NCBI RefSeq assembly: GCF_000647975.1
Contig: NZ_JFKE01000001.1
Location: forward strand, 186,001 to 250,000
DNA length: 64,000 bases
Origin: Actibacterium mucosum KCTC 23349
GTDB lineage: Bacteria > Pseudomonadota > Alphaproteobacteria > Rhodobacterales > Rhodobacteraceae
Reading direction: 5' to 3'
Part shown: positions 35,213 through 45,293 of the stretch, piece by piece
Position numbering within the stretch: the first letter of the stretch is position 1
How the letters are laid out: the number at the start of each line of letters is the position of its first letter
Notes under the pieces: model-generated
Seen by the model: the letters and a program-made list of their open reading frames with translations, nothing else
Database searches by the model: none
What the model was told of the DNA's origin: nothing
Made by a program: the position numbers and the translations under genes

Positions 35213-36462
35213 ACCCGCCCAAATTCACCACGCTGGGTTGCCGCCTGAACGCCTATGAGACCGAGGCGATGAAAGAGCTGGCCGCCGAGGCCGGCATGGG
35301 TGATGCCGTGGTAATTAACACCTGCGCCGTCACATCCGAGGCCGTGCGCAAGGCCCGCCAAGAGATCCGCAAGCTGCGCCGCGACAACCCCGATGCGCGC
35401 CTGATCGTCACCGGCTGCGCCGCCCAGACCGAGCCACAGACATTTGCCCAAATGGACGAGGTTGACCTGGTGATCGGCAATACCGAGAAGATGCAGCCTG
35501 AAACATGGGCCGGTATGGCCGCCGATTTCATCGGTCAGACCGAAAAGGTGCAGGTCGACGATATCATGTCGGTCACCGAGACCGCCGGGCATCTGATCGA
35601 CGGTTTCGGCACCCGCAGCCGCGCCTATGTGCAGGTGCAAAACGGGTGCGACCATCGCTGTACGTTTTGCATCATCCCCTATGGTCGCGGAAACTCGCGA
35701 TCGGTCCCGGCGGGGGTTGTGGTGGATCAGATCAAGCGGCTGGTGGATCGCGGCTATAACGAGGTGGTGCTGACCGGGGTGGATCTGACCAGCTGGGGCG
35801 CCGATCTGCCGGGGGAACCGCGGCTGGGCGATCTGGTGATGCGCATCCTGCGGCTGGTGCCCGATCTGCCGCGCCTGCGCATCAGCTCGATCGATTCGAT
35901 CGAGGCGGATGACAACCTGATGCTGGCCATCGCGACCGAGCCGCGCCTGATGCCGCATCTGCATCTCAGCCTGCAGGCGGGCGACGACATGATCCTGAAA
36001 CGGATGAAACGCCGCCACCTGCGTGATGATGCGATTGCCTTTTGCGCCCAGGCCCGGCAGCTGCGCCCCGACATCACCTTTGGCGCCGACATAATTGCAG
36101 GTTTCCCTACTGAGACCGAGGCAATGTTTAAAAACTCCGTTAAACTAGTGGCCGATTGCGATCTGACCTGGCTGCACGTCTTTCCCTACTCACCGCGCCC
36201 CGGCACCCCCGCCGCGCGCATGCCACAAGTGGACGGGCGCGCCATCAAAACCCGCGCCGCGCAGCTGCGCGCCGCCGGCGATGCACAGGTCACCCGCCAC
36301 CTTGCCGCGCAGGTCGGCAAAACGCATCAGGTTCTGCTGGAAAACCCGCGCATGGGCCGGACCGAGCAGTTTACCGAAGTGAGCTTTGGCACCGACCAGC
36401 CCGAGGGCCAGATCGTGGCGGCCACCATCACCGGCACCGCTGGGCACCAGTTGCTGGCATGA
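35209..36462 (+). CDS. mtaB: tRNA (N6-threonylcarbamoyladenosine(37)-C2)-methylthiotransferase MtaB
   Basis: A 417-aa radical-SAM enzyme of the MiaB/MtaB family that adds a methylthio group to t6A37 of tRNA. The N-terminal UPF0004 domain has its three cluster Cys at 11, 39 and 70 (TLGCRLN, NTCAVT, VTGCAAQ). The radical-SAM motif CDHRCTFC has Cys147, 151 and 154, followed by GRGNSRS. GTG start overlapping dapF stop. The assignment to MtaB rather than MiaB or RimO rests on the TLGCRLN N-terminus and overall shape. Confidence 0.93.
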   Translation: MNPPKFTTLGCRLNAYETEAMKELAAEAGMGDAVVINTCAVTSEAVRKARQEIRKLRRDNPDARLIVTGCAAQTEPQTFAQMDEVDLVIGNTEKMQPETWAGMAADFIGQTEKVQVDDIMSVTETAGHLIDGFGTRSRAYVQVQNGCDHRCTFCIIPYGRGNSRSVPAGVVVDQIKRLVDRGYNEVVLTGVDLTSWGADLPGEPRLGDLVMRILRLVPDLPRLRISSIDSIEADDNLMLAIATEPRLMPHLHLSLQAGDDMILKRMKRRHLRDDAIAFCAQARQLRPDITFGADIIAGFPTETEAMFKNSVKLVADCDLTWLHVFPYSPRPGTPAARMPQVDGRAIKTRAAQLRAAGDAQVTRHLAAQVGKTHQVLLENPRMGRTEQFTEVSFGTDQPEGQIVAATITGTAGHQLLA

Positions 36463-36992
36463 GCCGCGTCCTGTTCCTGCACGGCGCCTCGAGCAGCGGC
36501 AAATCTACGCTTATTCAACAGGTTGGGGTGCAATCGCCGACCCCCCTGATGCACCTCTCGATCGACCATCTGCGCGACAGCGGCGCGCTGGATGTGGGCA
36601 GCTATGCCGCCAAAGGCGTGCGGTGGCGCGACCACCGCGCGGCGTTCTTTGACGGGTTCCACCGGGCGGTTGGCGCCTTTGCTGATGCAGGCAACAACCT
36701 GATCGTGGAACATATCCTGGACACCGATTGCTGGCATGCAGACCTGCAACAGATCCTGCGCGATCACGCTGTGTTCTTTGTCGCGCTGCACACCCCCCTG
36801 TCGGTGCTGCAGACCCGCGAAGCCGCGCGGGGCGACCGGCCCAAAGGCAGCGCCGAGGCGGATTACCATAATATTCACAATGGCTTAGACTATGACCTGA
36901 CGCTTGACGGGCAAAGGGATGCGGCCGCGAATGCCGGGATCCTGCTGGAAAAATGGGAGGGCTTTCAGCCCCCCGGCGCCTTCTTTCGATAG
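36459..36992 (+). CDS. Chloramphenicol phosphotransferase-like P-loop kinase
   Basis: A 177-aa protein, from the ATG at 36459 overlapping the mtaB stop (ATGA). The P-loop GASSSGKST is at 8-16, followed by the CPT-type pattern LSIDHLRD, AFFDGFHRAV, LIVEHILDT, and VFFVALHTPLSVLQTREAARGDRPKG. The family includes the chloramphenicol 3-O-phosphotransferase of Streptomyces, but most members have unknown substrates. Third gene of a coupled dapF-mtaB unit. Its 3' end overlaps the convergent DMT gene by 28 bases. Confidence 0.85.
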   Translation: MSRVLFLHGASSSGKSTLIQQVGVQSPTPLMHLSIDHLRDSGALDVGSYAAKGVRWRDHRAAFFDGFHRAVGAFADAGNNLIVEHILDTDCWHADLQQILRDHAVFFVALHTPLSVLQTREAARGDRPKGSAEADYHNIHNGLDYDLTLDGQRDAAANAGILLEKWEGFQPPGAFFR

Positions 36993-37828
36993 CCACCTGC
37001 AAGGGTCACTGCGGCGGCGACCAGAATGGCGACCGCGCCCAAAAACTCCCAATTTCCAGGGGCATAGGCGAAAAGCAACACGTCGAACCCCAGCGCCCAC
37101 AGGATGCCGGAATAGTCGAACGGGGCCAGCACAGACACCGGCGCGCGGGCCACTGCCTCGGCCGAGGCGATATGGGCCAACCCGCCCAGAACCCCCGCGC
37201 AACACAGCGCCAGCAAGGTTTCGCCCCGCAGTTCTGCCCAGCCAAACGGCGCGGAAAAGGCAGATAACCCCATGACAAGCAACGCAAAATAGAAGGCAAT
37301 CGCGCCGGGGCTTTCGCTGACCGTCATCTCTTTGATATGCACGCGCACAAATGCCATCGTGGCGGCATAGGTCAGCCCGGCGGCGATGCCCAGCATTGCC
37401 AGCCCCTGCGGCGCGTGCAAGTCATCCGCCAGAAACAGCAGTACCCCGCAAAACCCCACAATGGTTGCAATCCATAGATGCGGGGAAAGCACCTCGCCCA
37501 GCATTCGGCGCGCAAGGGGCAGCGTCAGCAAAGGGGCCAGATAGGCCAGCGCCTGCGCCGTGCCGACAGACAGATAGGCAAAGGACACGAACGAGCAAAG
37601 CATTGAGAACGCACCGAAAACACCGCGTGTCGCGTGGGCCATCGGGCGTTTTGTTCGTAAGGTCGCCAGTTGGCCGCGCAACGCGAGATAGGCAAGGATA
37701 GGGATCAGCGCTACGGCCGACCGCCAGAACATGATCTGCCCGATCGGTGCGGATTTTGCCGCCCAGTGCACACAGGCCGACATGGCCACGATCAGACCGG
37801 CGGCCAGCAGCCGCAATACGATACCCAT
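36965..37828 (-). CDS. DMT (EamA) family transporter
   Basis: A 287-aa inner-membrane protein with ten membrane segments in two EamA repeats (residues 5-135 and 148-275). Such proteins export metabolites or amino acids; substrate unknown. Start at the ATG at 37828 (MGIVLRLLAAGLIVA). It overlaps the convergent CPT-like gene at its 3' end and is divergent from the GST gene. Confidence 0.9.
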   Translation of the reverse strand: MGIVLRLLAAGLIVAMSACVHWAAKSAPIGQIMFWRSAVALIPILAYLALRGQLATLRTKRPMAHATRGVFGAFSMLCSFVSFAYLSVGTAQALAYLAPLLTLPLARRMLGEVLSPHLWIATIVGFCGVLLFLADDLHAPQGLAMLGIAAGLTYAATMAFVRVHIKEMTVSESPGAIAFYFALLVMGLSAFSAPFGWAELRGETLLALCCAGVLGGLAHIASAEAVARAPVSVLAPFDYSGILWALGFDVLLFAYAPGNWEFLGAVAILVAAAVTLAGGYRKKAPGG

Positions 37829-37917
37829 TGTATCCCCACAAAAATCTCTACAATGTTTGCGCTAACACTATCGGTGCGATGTTGCAACCGCATGACGGAG
37901 GGCAGAAGTTTCCACAT

Positions 37918-38559
37918 ATGAAACCGATCCTCTATTCCTTTCGCCGTTGCCCGTATGCCATGCGTGCGCGTCTGGCACTTGCCAGTGCCGGCGTGCCCGT
38001 GGAATTGCGCGAAGTCGTGCTAAGGGACAAGCCAGAGGCGTTTCTTGCCGCGTCGGCTTCGGCCACGGTGCCTTGTCTGAAGACGCGCGACGAAGTGATC
38101 GACGAAAGTTTCGACATCATGCTTTGGGCGCTGAAGAAGAATGACCCAGAAGCGTGGCTGACGATGCCCACAGACGGGCATGCGCTGATTAACCGGTTCG
38201 ATTCCGATTTCAAGTCGGCACTGGACCACTACAAATACCCAAACCGTTACGCCGGCATTGACCCAATGACCGAACGTGATCGAGCCGTCGCAATCCTCAA
38301 CGATATAGAGCCACGCCTTTGTGCCCCTTGGTTGTTTGGTCCCGCGCCGACCCTTGCCGACATGGCTATTTTACCCTTCGTCCGGCAATTCGCGATGGTC
38401 GACAAGCCGTGGTTTGACGGGCTGGCCCTGCCCGGTGTTCAGGGTTGGCTGGAACGCTTTTTGGCCTCGGACCGCCTGGCTGCAATCATGTCGAAATATC
38501 CACAATGGGCGGAAGGCGATGCGCCCACCATCTTTCCGAAGGGTTACGATGCATCCTAA
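37918..38559 (+). CDS. Glutathione S-transferase family protein
   Basis: A 213-aa protein. The N-terminal thioredoxin fold begins MKPILYSFRRCPYAMRARLA with Cys11 in a CPYA motif, typical of Cys-type GSTs that act more as thiol transferases. The C-terminal helical domain follows from about residue 85 (TLADMAILPFVRQFA). Start at the ATG at 37918; the open frame upstream is not conserved-looking. The paiB-like gene starts 11 bases before its stop. Confidence 0.88.
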   Translation: MKPILYSFRRCPYAMRARLALASAGVPVELREVVLRDKPEAFLAASASATVPCLKTRDEVIDESFDIMLWALKKNDPEAWLTMPTDGHALINRFDSDFKSALDHYKYPNRYAGIDPMTERDRAVAILNDIEPRLCAPWLFGPAPTLADMAILPFVRQFAMVDKPWFDGLALPGVQGWLERFLASDRLAAIMSKYPQWAEGDAPTIFPKGYDAS

Positions 38560-39166
38560 TCCCGTTTTCCGCAAAACGCCGCCGGACCAGAACCTGCAAT
38601 TTGCCGACGCGCAGTCGTTCGGCTGCTTGTCGATCAACGGTGCCGACGGTCCGATGCTGGCGCATGTACCGTTTCTGCTGGCAGAGGATGGCAAATCAGC
38701 CGACCTGCACCTTGTCCGCTCTAACCCCATCGCGCGGGCTGAGCTGCCTGCACGAGGGGTGATCGCGGTTCAGGGGCCGCACGGCTATGTTTCGCCCGAC
38801 TGGTACGGGATCGATGATCAGGTGCCCACATGGAATTATGTTGCCGTGCATCTGCGTGGAAAGTTGGAGACGCGCCCAGGTGCCGAGATGCCCGATCTGC
38901 TAACCCGGCTGTCCGCTCATTTCGAACGCGACCTGGCACCCAAGCCGGAATGGAAGATGGACAAGATGTCAGGTGCTGCGCTGGCCAAGATGATGCGGAT
39001 GATTGTCCCCCTGCGGCTGCACATCGATTCGGTGGATGGCACATGGAAGCTGAATCAGAACAAGGACGACGCCGTTCGCCAAGCCGCAATCAACCGGGTC
39101 ACCGAGGGGCGCCGCGGCATGGAACTGCAACGTCTTGCACAATTGATGCGCGCGGCTTTGCAGTAA
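38549..39166 (+). CDS. FMN-binding negative transcriptional regulator, PaiB-like
   Basis: A 205-aa protein with the PaiB split-barrel fold. Landmarks: LAHVPFLL, the block YVSPDWYG and QVPTWNYVAVHLRG, and MMRMIVPLRLHID. In Bacillus PaiB affects sporulation and protease genes; in proteobacteria its job is mostly unknown and FMN binding is inferred. The start overlaps the gst gene by 11 bases, so the two are translationally coupled, and a second gst follows 60 bases later. Confidence 0.88.
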   Translation: MHPNPVFRKTPPDQNLQFADAQSFGCLSINGADGPMLAHVPFLLAEDGKSADLHLVRSNPIARAELPARGVIAVQGPHGYVSPDWYGIDDQVPTWNYVAVHLRGKLETRPGAEMPDLLTRLSAHFERDLAPKPEWKMDKMSGAALAKMMRMIVPLRLHIDSVDGTWKLNQNKDDAVRQAAINRVTEGRRGMELQRLAQLMRAALQ

Positions 39167-39226
39167 CGCCCGTTCACCCTGTCAACAACTCACGCTAGGC
39201 TTCGGCCAGCGAACTTGGAGGACGCC

Positions 39227-39826
39227 ATGAAACTTTATTCCGCACCCGCCTCGCCGTTTGTGCGCAAGGTAGCCGTGTTGCTGCACGAAACTGGCCAAAT
39301 TGATGATGTCGAGATGGTCGCAGCCGGTGGTCACCCCCTGGCCAGCGAGCAAATGCCGTTGGCGCATAACCCGCTGGGTAAAATTCCGGCTCTGGAACGC
39401 GAAGACGGCCCTGCGATTTACGACAGCGCCGTAATCTGCCGCTTTCTTGGAGAGGCGCACGGCATGTATCCCGAAGCGCGTCTGTACGAGGCACTGACGC
39501 TGGAGGCGACGGCCGATGGCATTTGCGATGCGGCAATCCTGATGATCTATGAAACCCGCTGCCGTGCAGAGGATCAGCGGTCAGCAGAATGGGTCGAGGC
39601 CCAGTGGGAAAAGGTTACCCGTTCGTTGGACGCTATCGAGGATCGGTGGATGAGCCATTTGGCAGGGCCACTGGATATCGGGCAGATCGCCGTGGCTTGC
39701 GCGCTGGCATATATCGACTTCCGCCATGGCTCACGCGATTGGCGCGCAGAACGCCCGCAGCTAACTGCCTGGTTTGAAGCCTTCTCGGCGCGGCCTGCAA
39801 TGCAGGCCACGGTCCCGCAGGGTTAG
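39227..39826 (+). CDS. Glutathione S-transferase family protein
   Basis: A 199-aa protein; GGAGG 8 bases before the ATG at 39227 sets the start. N-terminal thioredoxin fold MKLYSAPASPFVRKVAVLLH with Ser10/Ser as the likely glutathione contact, NPLGKIPALE and the DSAVICRFL motif; helical domain from about 85 with the hydrophobic staple region LDIGQIAVACALAYIDFRH. No relation in sequence to the neighbouring GST beyond the fold. Its stop overlaps the convergent outer-membrane gene by 4 bases. Confidence 0.9.
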   Translation: MKLYSAPASPFVRKVAVLLHETGQIDDVEMVAAGGHPLASEQMPLAHNPLGKIPALEREDGPAIYDSAVICRFLGEAHGMYPEARLYEALTLEATADGICDAAILMIYETRCRAEDQRSAEWVEAQWEKVTRSLDAIEDRWMSHLAGPLDIGQIAVACALAYIDFRHGSRDWRAERPQLTAWFEAFSARPAMQATVPQG

Positions 39827-40482
39827 AATCGCAGGCTTACACCGGCATTCAGGGCGTTGGTGATCACATCGGTCTTCAACGACCCGCCGCCGTTCAGGTC
39901 AACGTCAATCGACGTATAGTTGCCCTGATACTCGCCAAAGATCGACCAGCGATCGTTCAGTGCATAGCTGATGCCGGCATTAACCTGAACAGTCGGGCCG
40001 GCATACTGGTATTCGAACGTGCGGCTTGTGCCCGTGTCGATATCGACATGCGGCAGTGCGACGCCCAAGCCTGCGCCGACATATGGCGTCCAGCGGCGCT
40101 GCGCCTCGGGCCAGCGATAAAAGACGTTGGCGGTCAAAAAGTTCAGCCCGTCGGTGAATTCAAGCCGGTTGAACCCGTTCGCGGCCTGATCAGCAGAATC
40201 TGCAACGATCTTGGAATGCGTAAAGGTGGTGCCATAACCAAGGTTTTCGTTCTGCCACCACATCGCGCGGAAGCCGTAATAAGGTGCGGGTTTGAACGAT
40301 TCCCCGTCCCAGCCGGAGTTGAAGTCAAACGCGCCCAAACCTGTGGGATCGTTCCCTGACACGTCACTGTGCGGGGCGGATTGCGTACCGGTGAAGAAGC
40401 TGAGCTCAAACTCGGCCTGTGCCGGAGTGGATGCAACTGCAACACCAATCGCTGCGGTCGTAGCTAAGAGAGCGGTTTTCAT
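39823..40482 (-). CDS. Outer-membrane beta-barrel protein (OmpW/LpxQ-like)
   Basis: A 219-aa protein with a signal peptide (1-23, ending PAQA) and alternating strands that close on a C-terminal aromatic residue (NAGVSLRF), as in 8-stranded outer-membrane barrels. The early motif FELSFFTGTQSAPHSDVSGND and YYGFRAMWWQNENLGYG resemble proteins annotated as LpxQ, the lipid A oxidase that makes 2-aminogluconate; this resemblance is from memory and the oxidase role is tentative. Start at the ATG at 40482; another ATG lies four codons earlier. Confidence 0.82.
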   Translation of the reverse strand: MKTALLATTAAIGVAVASTPAQAEFELSFFTGTQSAPHSDVSGNDPTGLGAFDFNSGWDGESFKPAPYYGFRAMWWQNENLGYGTTFTHSKIVADSADQAANGFNRLEFTDGLNFLTANVFYRWPEAQRRWTPYVGAGLGVALPHVDIDTGTSRTFEYQYAGPTVQVNAGISYALNDRWSIFGEYQGNYTSIDVDLNGGGSLKTDVITNALNAGVSLRF

Positions 40483-40645
40483 GCCGTAATCCATGGAACT
40501 TTGCGCGTTGTCTTAAGGGTAAGGTGCACAGAGGCGGGTTTCAATGGGCTTAACCTTCACAATACATCAGCGCGACAATTCGGCACGTAAGGCGAAAATG
40601 CCCTGATTCAGACCGGCCAATTGCCGCAGGGGGGCGCAATCATGC

Positions 40646-40673
40646 TGGACGCACCGGGCCTTAGGGTCTAATA
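40646..40673 (+). promoter_or_regulatory. Possible promoter of petABC
   Basis: TGGACG (40646-40651) and CTAATA (40668-40673) with a 16-bp spacer, 73 bases before the petA start. Weak match; it is the best pair in the 250-bp gap. Confidence 0.3.
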
Positions 40674-40745
40674 CCCGCGCAAACGGCGTGTTTTTGGCTT
40701 AATTGCTGCGCGCGCTGACACGGGGACTCAAGATGGAGAATGTTC

Positions 40746-41318
40746 GTGACGCAGACTGACGACCACGAAGGCACCCGCCGCGATTTTCTATATTATGCTA
40801 CCGCCGGGGCAGGTGCGGTGACGGCTGGTGCAGCTGTTTGGCCGATGGTCAACCAGATGAACCCGTCCGCCGACGTGCGCGCGCTCAGCTCGATCCGCGT
40901 GTCGGTCGCTGACGTTGCCGTTGGAACGCAGCTGACGGTTATGTTCCAGGGCAAACCGGTCTTTATCCGCCGCCGTAGCGAAGAAGAGATTGCCGCTGCG
41001 CAGGATGTCGAACTGGACACTCTGATCGACAACAACGCGCGCAACGACAACGGTCTGGACACAGCCGACGCCGCAGACGCCAACCGCGCCTTGGATGAAG
41101 GCGGCGAATGGCTGGTTATGATGGGTGTATGCACGCACTTGGGCTGTGTGCCCCTGGGTGACGGCGCTGGCGAGTTCGGCGGCTGGTTCTGCCCCTGCCA
41201 CGGTTCGCACTACGATACATCCGGCCGCATCCGCAAAGGTCCGGCCCCCGAAAACCTGCCCGTTCCGTTTGCCCGGTTTGACGGCGAAGAACTTATCCTG
41301 GGCAAGGAGGAGGAATAA
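40746..41318 (+). CDS. petA: Ubiquinol-cytochrome c reductase iron-sulfur subunit (Rieske)
   Basis: A 190-aa Rieske protein of the bc1 complex. The N-terminus has the twin-arginine type TRRDFLYY followed by one membrane segment. The [2Fe-2S] ligands lie in CTHLGC and CPCHGSHYD. The GTG at 40746 is favoured over the ATG at 40740 because GGAG then sits 7 bases upstream. First gene of the petABC operon; the cytochrome b gene follows after 2 bases. Confidence 0.96.
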   Translation: MTQTDDHEGTRRDFLYYATAGAGAVTAGAAVWPMVNQMNPSADVRALSSIRVSVADVAVGTQLTVMFQGKPVFIRRRSEEEIAAAQDVELDTLIDNNARNDNGLDTADAADANRALDEGGEWLVMMGVCTHLGCVPLGDGAGEFGGWFCPCHGSHYDTSGRIRKGPAPENLPVPFARFDGEELILGKEEE

Positions 41319-41320
41319 AG

Positions 41321-42634
41321 ATGGCTGGTATTCCCCACGACCATTACGAACCGAAATCCGGCTTTGAAAAGTGGCTGCACGAGCGCCTGCCCGTGGTCAG
41401 CCTTGCCTACGACACCCTGATGATCCCCACTCCCAAGAACCTAAACTGGATGTGGATCTGGGGCATCGTGTTGGCATTCTGCCTGGTTCTGCAAATCGCA
41501 ACCGGCATTGTTCTGGTGATGCACTATGTACCGCATGTTGATATGGCCTTTGCCTCGGTCGAGCACATCATGCGCGACGTAAATGGCGGCCACATGATCC
41601 GCTATGTTCACATGAACGGCGCGTCGCTGTTCTTCTTTGCCGTCTACCTGCACATCTTCCGTGGCCTGTTCTACGGCAGCTACAAGGCCCCGCGTGAGAT
41701 CACGTGGATCATCGGCATGCTGATCTACCTGCTGATGATGGGCACCGCCTTCATGGGCTATGTGCTGCCTTGGGGTCAGATGTCGTTCCACGGCACCGCA
41801 GTGATCACCGGCCTGTTCGGCGCAATCCCGTTCGTGGGCGAGGCGATCCAGACCTGGCTGTTGGGTGCGGGCGCGGTTGGCCAGTCGGCGCTGAACCGCT
41901 TCTTCTCGCTGCACTACCTGCTGCCCTTCGTGATTGCGGCGCTGGTCGCCGTGCATATCTGGGCCTTCCACACCACGGGCAACAACAACCCCTCTGGGGT
42001 TGAGGTGCGCCGCGGCTCGAAAGACGAGGCCAAGAAAGACACTGTACCCTTCTGGCCCTATTTCGTGATCAAGGACGTGTTCGCGCTGGCCGTGGTTCTG
42101 GTGGTGTTCTTCGCGATTGTCGGCTTCATGCCGAACTATCTGGGCCACCCCGATAACTATATCGAGGCAACCGCCCTGGCGACGCCGGCGCATATTGTGC
42201 CCGAATGGTACTTCCTGCCCTTCTACGCCATCCTGCGGGCCTTCACCGCCGATGTCTGGGCTGTGCAGTTCGTTCAGTGGATCTCGTTCGGGATCATCGA
42301 TGCCAAGTTCTTTGGCGTGCTGGCCATGTTCGGCGCCATCGCGGTTATGGCCCTGGCGCCGTGGCTGGACACCAGCTCGGTCCGGTCGGGCAAGTACCGC
42401 CCGATGTTCAAATGGTGGTTCCGCCTGCTATGCGTCGATTTCATCGTTCTGATGTGGGTTGGTGCACGCCCTGCCGAAGGCATCTATGGCACGATTTCGT
42501 TGATCGGATCTGCCTATTGGTTCGCCTACTTCCTGGTCCTGCTGCCCCTTCTGGGCGTGATCGAGAAGCCGACCAAGCAGCCCGAAACCGTCGAAGAAGA
42601 CTTCAACGCCCATTACGGCAAGCCGGCCGAATAA
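41321..42634 (+). CDS. petB: Cytochrome b of the bc1 complex
   Basis: A 437-aa integral membrane subunit with eight helices. Haem-ligand His pairs lie in helices B and D ([48 protein letters not shown]), and the Qo-site motif PEWYF is present. GGAGGAGG precedes the ATG. It carries electrons between the two quinone sites of the respiratory complex. Confidence 0.97.
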   Translation: MAGIPHDHYEPKSGFEKWLHERLPVVSLAYDTLMIPTPKNLNWMWIWGIVLAFCLVLQIATGIVLVMHYVPHVDMAFASVEHIMRDVNGGHMIRYVHMNGASLFFFAVYLHIFRGLFYGSYKAPREITWIIGMLIYLLMMGTAFMGYVLPWGQMSFHGTAVITGLFGAIPFVGEAIQTWLLGAGAVGQSALNRFFSLHYLLPFVIAALVAVHIWAFHTTGNNNPSGVEVRRGSKDEAKKDTVPFWPYFVIKDVFALAVVLVVFFAIVGFMPNYLGHPDNYIEATALATPAHIVPEWYFLPFYAILRAFTADVWAVQFVQWISFGIIDAKFFGVLAMFGAIAVMALAPWLDTSSVRSGKYRPMFKWWFRLLCVDFIVLMWVGARPAEGIYGTISLIGSAYWFAYFLVLLPLLGVIEKPTKQPETVEEDFNAHYGKPAE

Positions 42635-42654
42635 GAGAGAAGAGGATCAAGACG

Positions 42655-43455
42655 ATGATCAAGACACTCACCCTTTCGGCGGCCACCGCGCTGGCGCTGA
42701 CCGGTGGTGCATTTGCAGCCGGTGGCGAAGGTCACATTCACGACCACCAGTTCTCGTTCGAAGGTCCGTTCGGCACCTACGATCAGGAACAGCTGCGCCG
42801 CGGCCTGAAGGTTTACACCGAAATCTGTGCAGCCTGCCACGGCCTGAAGTTTGTGCCTCTGCGTACGCTGTCCGACGAAGGTGGCCCGCATTACAGCAAG
42901 GCCGAAGTTCGCGCCTATGCATCCGACAACTTCGAGGTTTGGGATCCCGAATTGCTGGACGGCGAAGGCGACTTCCGCCCGGCCACACCGACGGACCACT
43001 TCCCAGATGTGACCGGTGCAGGCGCCCCGGACCTCAGCCTGATGGCCAAAGCGCGCGCTGGCTTCCATGGCCCGTATGGCACGGGTCTTGCTCAGCTGTT
43101 CCAGGGTATGGGTGGCGCCGAGTACATCTATTCGATCCTGACCGGTTACACCGGTGAGGAGAAGGAAGAGGCAGGCACCATCTTCTACGAAAACACCGCC
43201 TTCCCGGGTGGCTGGATTTCGATGGCCCCGCCGCTTTACGGTGAAGACGTTGATTTTGACGATGGCCACGACAACTCGCTGCACCACATCGCAGAGGACA
43301 CCGCTTCGTTCCTGATGTGGACCGCCGAACCCAAGATGATGGCACGCAAGCAGGCCGGTCTGACCGGCGTTGTGTTCCTGGTGCTTCTGTCGGTGCTGCT
43401 GTACCTGACCAACAAGCGCATCTGGGGTCCGGTCAAAGGCAAAAAGAAAGACTAA
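42655..43455 (+). CDS. petC: Cytochrome c1 of the bc1 complex
   Basis: A 266-aa membrane-anchored c-type cytochrome. Signal peptide 1-21, haem motif CAACH at 58-62, and a C-terminal membrane anchor ([20 protein letters not shown]) with a Lys-rich tail. The start at 42655 follows AGAGGA; a longer frame reads through petB. Last gene of the operon, closed by a strong terminator. Confidence 0.96.
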   Translation: MIKTLTLSAATALALTGGAFAAGGEGHIHDHQFSFEGPFGTYDQEQLRRGLKVYTEICAACHGLKFVPLRTLSDEGGPHYSKAEVRAYASDNFEVWDPELLDGEGDFRPATPTDHFPDVTGAGAPDLSLMAKARAGFHGPYGTGLAQLFQGMGGAEYIYSILTGYTGEEKEEAGTIFYENTAFPGGWISMAPPLYGEDVDFDDGHDNSLHHIAEDTASFLMWTAEPKMMARKQAGLTGVVFLVLLSVLLYLTNKRIWGPVKGKKKD

Positions 43456-43480
43456 TCAAATCGCATTCAGCGGTTTTAGA

Positions 43481-43506
43481 AGGCGGGCCCTAGGGTCCGC
43501 CTTTTT
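43481..43506 (+). terminator. Rho-independent terminator of petABC
   Basis: A 10-bp stem (AGGCGGGCCC with GGGTCCGCCT, one G-U), 2-nt loop and TTTTT, 26 bases after the petC stop. Confidence 0.85.
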
Positions 43507-43630
43507 GCGTTACAGGGCAGAGGCATGTCGTCGCGGTTCAGTCAAAACTCGCTCACATTCGCGTAAGAGGGTTTGATCTTTGCAAACCGCCCGGTACTTT
43601 GCCCTCAGCCATTGTTCAGGGAGACCCCAG

Positions 43631-44080
43631 ATGAAATTTCATTTTGTAGCCGCTGCTGCTGTTGCAGCATTCACCACCCCGGCATTCGCCGACGGTCACG
43701 CGCCCACCGCAGGCGACGCCGAAGCCGGCGAAAAAGCGTTCCGTCAGTGCATCTCGTGCCACGTGGTTGTCGATGACGAGGGCAACACGCTGGCTGGCAA
43801 GAAAGCCAAAACCGGCCCGAACCTGTACAACGTTGCTGGCCGCACGCTGGGCACCGTTGAGGGCTTCAAATACTCCAAGGACATGATCGCCGCTGGCGAA
43901 GCTGGCCTGGCCTGGAACGAAGAGACCTTTGCCGCCTTCACCATGGACCCCACCGGTTACCTGCGCGAGGCGACCGACAATTCCAAGGCACGCTCGAAAA
44001 TGACCTTCAAGCTGCGCAAGGAAGAGGATGCCGCCAACCTCTATGCCTTCCTGTTTGGGCTGGCCAACCCGGCCGAATAA
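43631..44080 (+). CDS. Class I c-type cytochrome (cytochrome c2-like)
   Basis: A 149-aa periplasmic cytochrome with a signal peptide (1-20, ending PAFA) and one haem motif CISCH (40-44). The sixth ligand is probably the Met in SKMTFKL. GGGAG lies before the ATG at 43631. Its place right after petABC suggests it carries electrons from the bc1 complex to an oxidase. Own terminator at 44101. Confidence 0.93.
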   Translation: MKFHFVAAAAVAAFTTPAFADGHAPTAGDAEAGEKAFRQCISCHVVVDDEGNTLAGKKAKTGPNLYNVAGRTLGTVEGFKYSKDMIAAGEAGLAWNEETFAAFTMDPTGYLREATDNSKARSKMTFKLRKEEDAANLYAFLFGLANPAE

Positions 44081-44100
44081 TCCGGCGCTGATCTGATTTC

Positions 44101-44130
44101 GGGCCGTCCGTTTCATCGGGCGGCCCTTGT
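44101..44130 (+). terminator. Terminator of the cytochrome c gene
   Basis: A 10-bp stem (GGGCCGTCCG with CGGGCGGCCC, one G-U), 6-nt loop, then TTGT. Short T-run, strong stem. Confidence 0.65.
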
Positions 44131-44189
44131 CATGCTTGCGGGTTGGCGCGCACCCCTGTATTCCCCCAGCGAACAGAGGATCCCGCCCC

Positions 44190-45293
44190 ATGAGCATGAA
44201 TTCGTTTGGCCATCTTTTCCGCGTCACCACCTGGGGTGAAAGCCACGGGCCCGCCCTGGGTGCCACGGTGGATGGTTGCCCGCCCGGCGTGGCGGTAGAC
44301 GAGGCGATGCTGCAGCATTGGCTGGACAAGCGCAAACCGGGCCAGAACAAGTTCACCACCCAGCGGCGCGAACCGGATGCGGTGCGCATCCTGTCGGGTG
44401 TGTTCGAAGGCCAGACCACCGGCACACCGATCCAGCTGATGATCGAGAACACCGATCAGCGGTCCAAAGATTATTCCGAGATTGCCGAGAAGTTTCGCCC
44501 CGGTCATGCCGACATCACCTATTGGCAGAAATACGGGATCCGCGATTATCGCGGCGGTGGCCGGTCGTCGGCCCGCGAAACCGCCGCGCGGGTGGCCGCT
44601 GGTGGTGTGGCGCGTGCCGCGCTGGACGCGCTGGTGCCGGGAATCGCGATCACCGGCTATATGGTGCAGATCGGCCCGCACAAAGTAGATCGCGACCGGT
44701 TTGACGCCGCCCAGATCGAACAGAACCCGTTCTGGACACCCGATGCTGTTGCCGCCACCGAATGGGCCGAATACCTGGACGGACTGCGCAAATCGGGCAA
44801 CTCGGTTGGCGCCGTGGTCGAAGTTGTGGCCAAAGGTCTGCCGGCCGGACTGGGTGCGCCGATCTATGGCAAGCTGGACACCGATCTTGCCGCCGCGATG
44901 ATGTCGATCAACGCGGTGAAGGGTGTGGAAATCGGCGAAGGCATGGCCGCCGCCGAACTGACGGGCGAGGAAAACGCCGACGAGATCTTCATGGGCAATG
45001 ACGGTCAGCCGGTTTATTCGTCCAACCATGCGGGCGGTATTTTGGGCGGGATATCCACCGGTCAGGATGTGGTGGTGCGGTTCGCGGTCAAACCCACCTC
45101 GTCGATCCTGAAGACCCGCCAGACCATCACCAAATCGGGTGACGCGTCCGAGATTATCACCAAAGGCCGCCACGACCCCTGCGTCGGCATCCGCGCGGTG
45201 CCGGTGGGCGAGGCGATGATGGCCTGTGTGCTGCTGGACCACGTGTTGCTGCATCGCGGCCAGATCGGCGGCAATCGCGGCGCCATCGGCTGA
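44190..45293 (+). CDS. aroC: Chorismate synthase
   Basis: A 367-aa enzyme that makes chorismate from EPSP, the last step of the shikimate pathway, using reduced FMN. Family signatures: [30 protein letters not shown] and [16 protein letters not shown]. Start at the ATG at 44190 with AGAGGA upstream. TGATG overlap with the HD-domain gene. Confidence 0.97.
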   Translation: MSMNSFGHLFRVTTWGESHGPALGATVDGCPPGVAVDEAMLQHWLDKRKPGQNKFTTQRREPDAVRILSGVFEGQTTGTPIQLMIENTDQRSKDYSEIAEKFRPGHADITYWQKYGIRDYRGGGRSSARETAARVAAGGVARAALDALVPGIAITGYMVQIGPHKVDRDRFDAAQIEQNPFWTPDAVAATEWAEYLDGLRKSGNSVGAVVEVVAKGLPAGLGAPIYGKLDTDLAAAMMSINAVKGVEIGEGMAAAELTGEENADEIFMGNDGQPVYSSNHAGGILGGISTGQDVVVRFAVKPTSSILKTRQTITKSGDASEIITKGRHDPCVGIRAVPVGEAMMACVLLDHVLLHRGQIGGNRGAIG

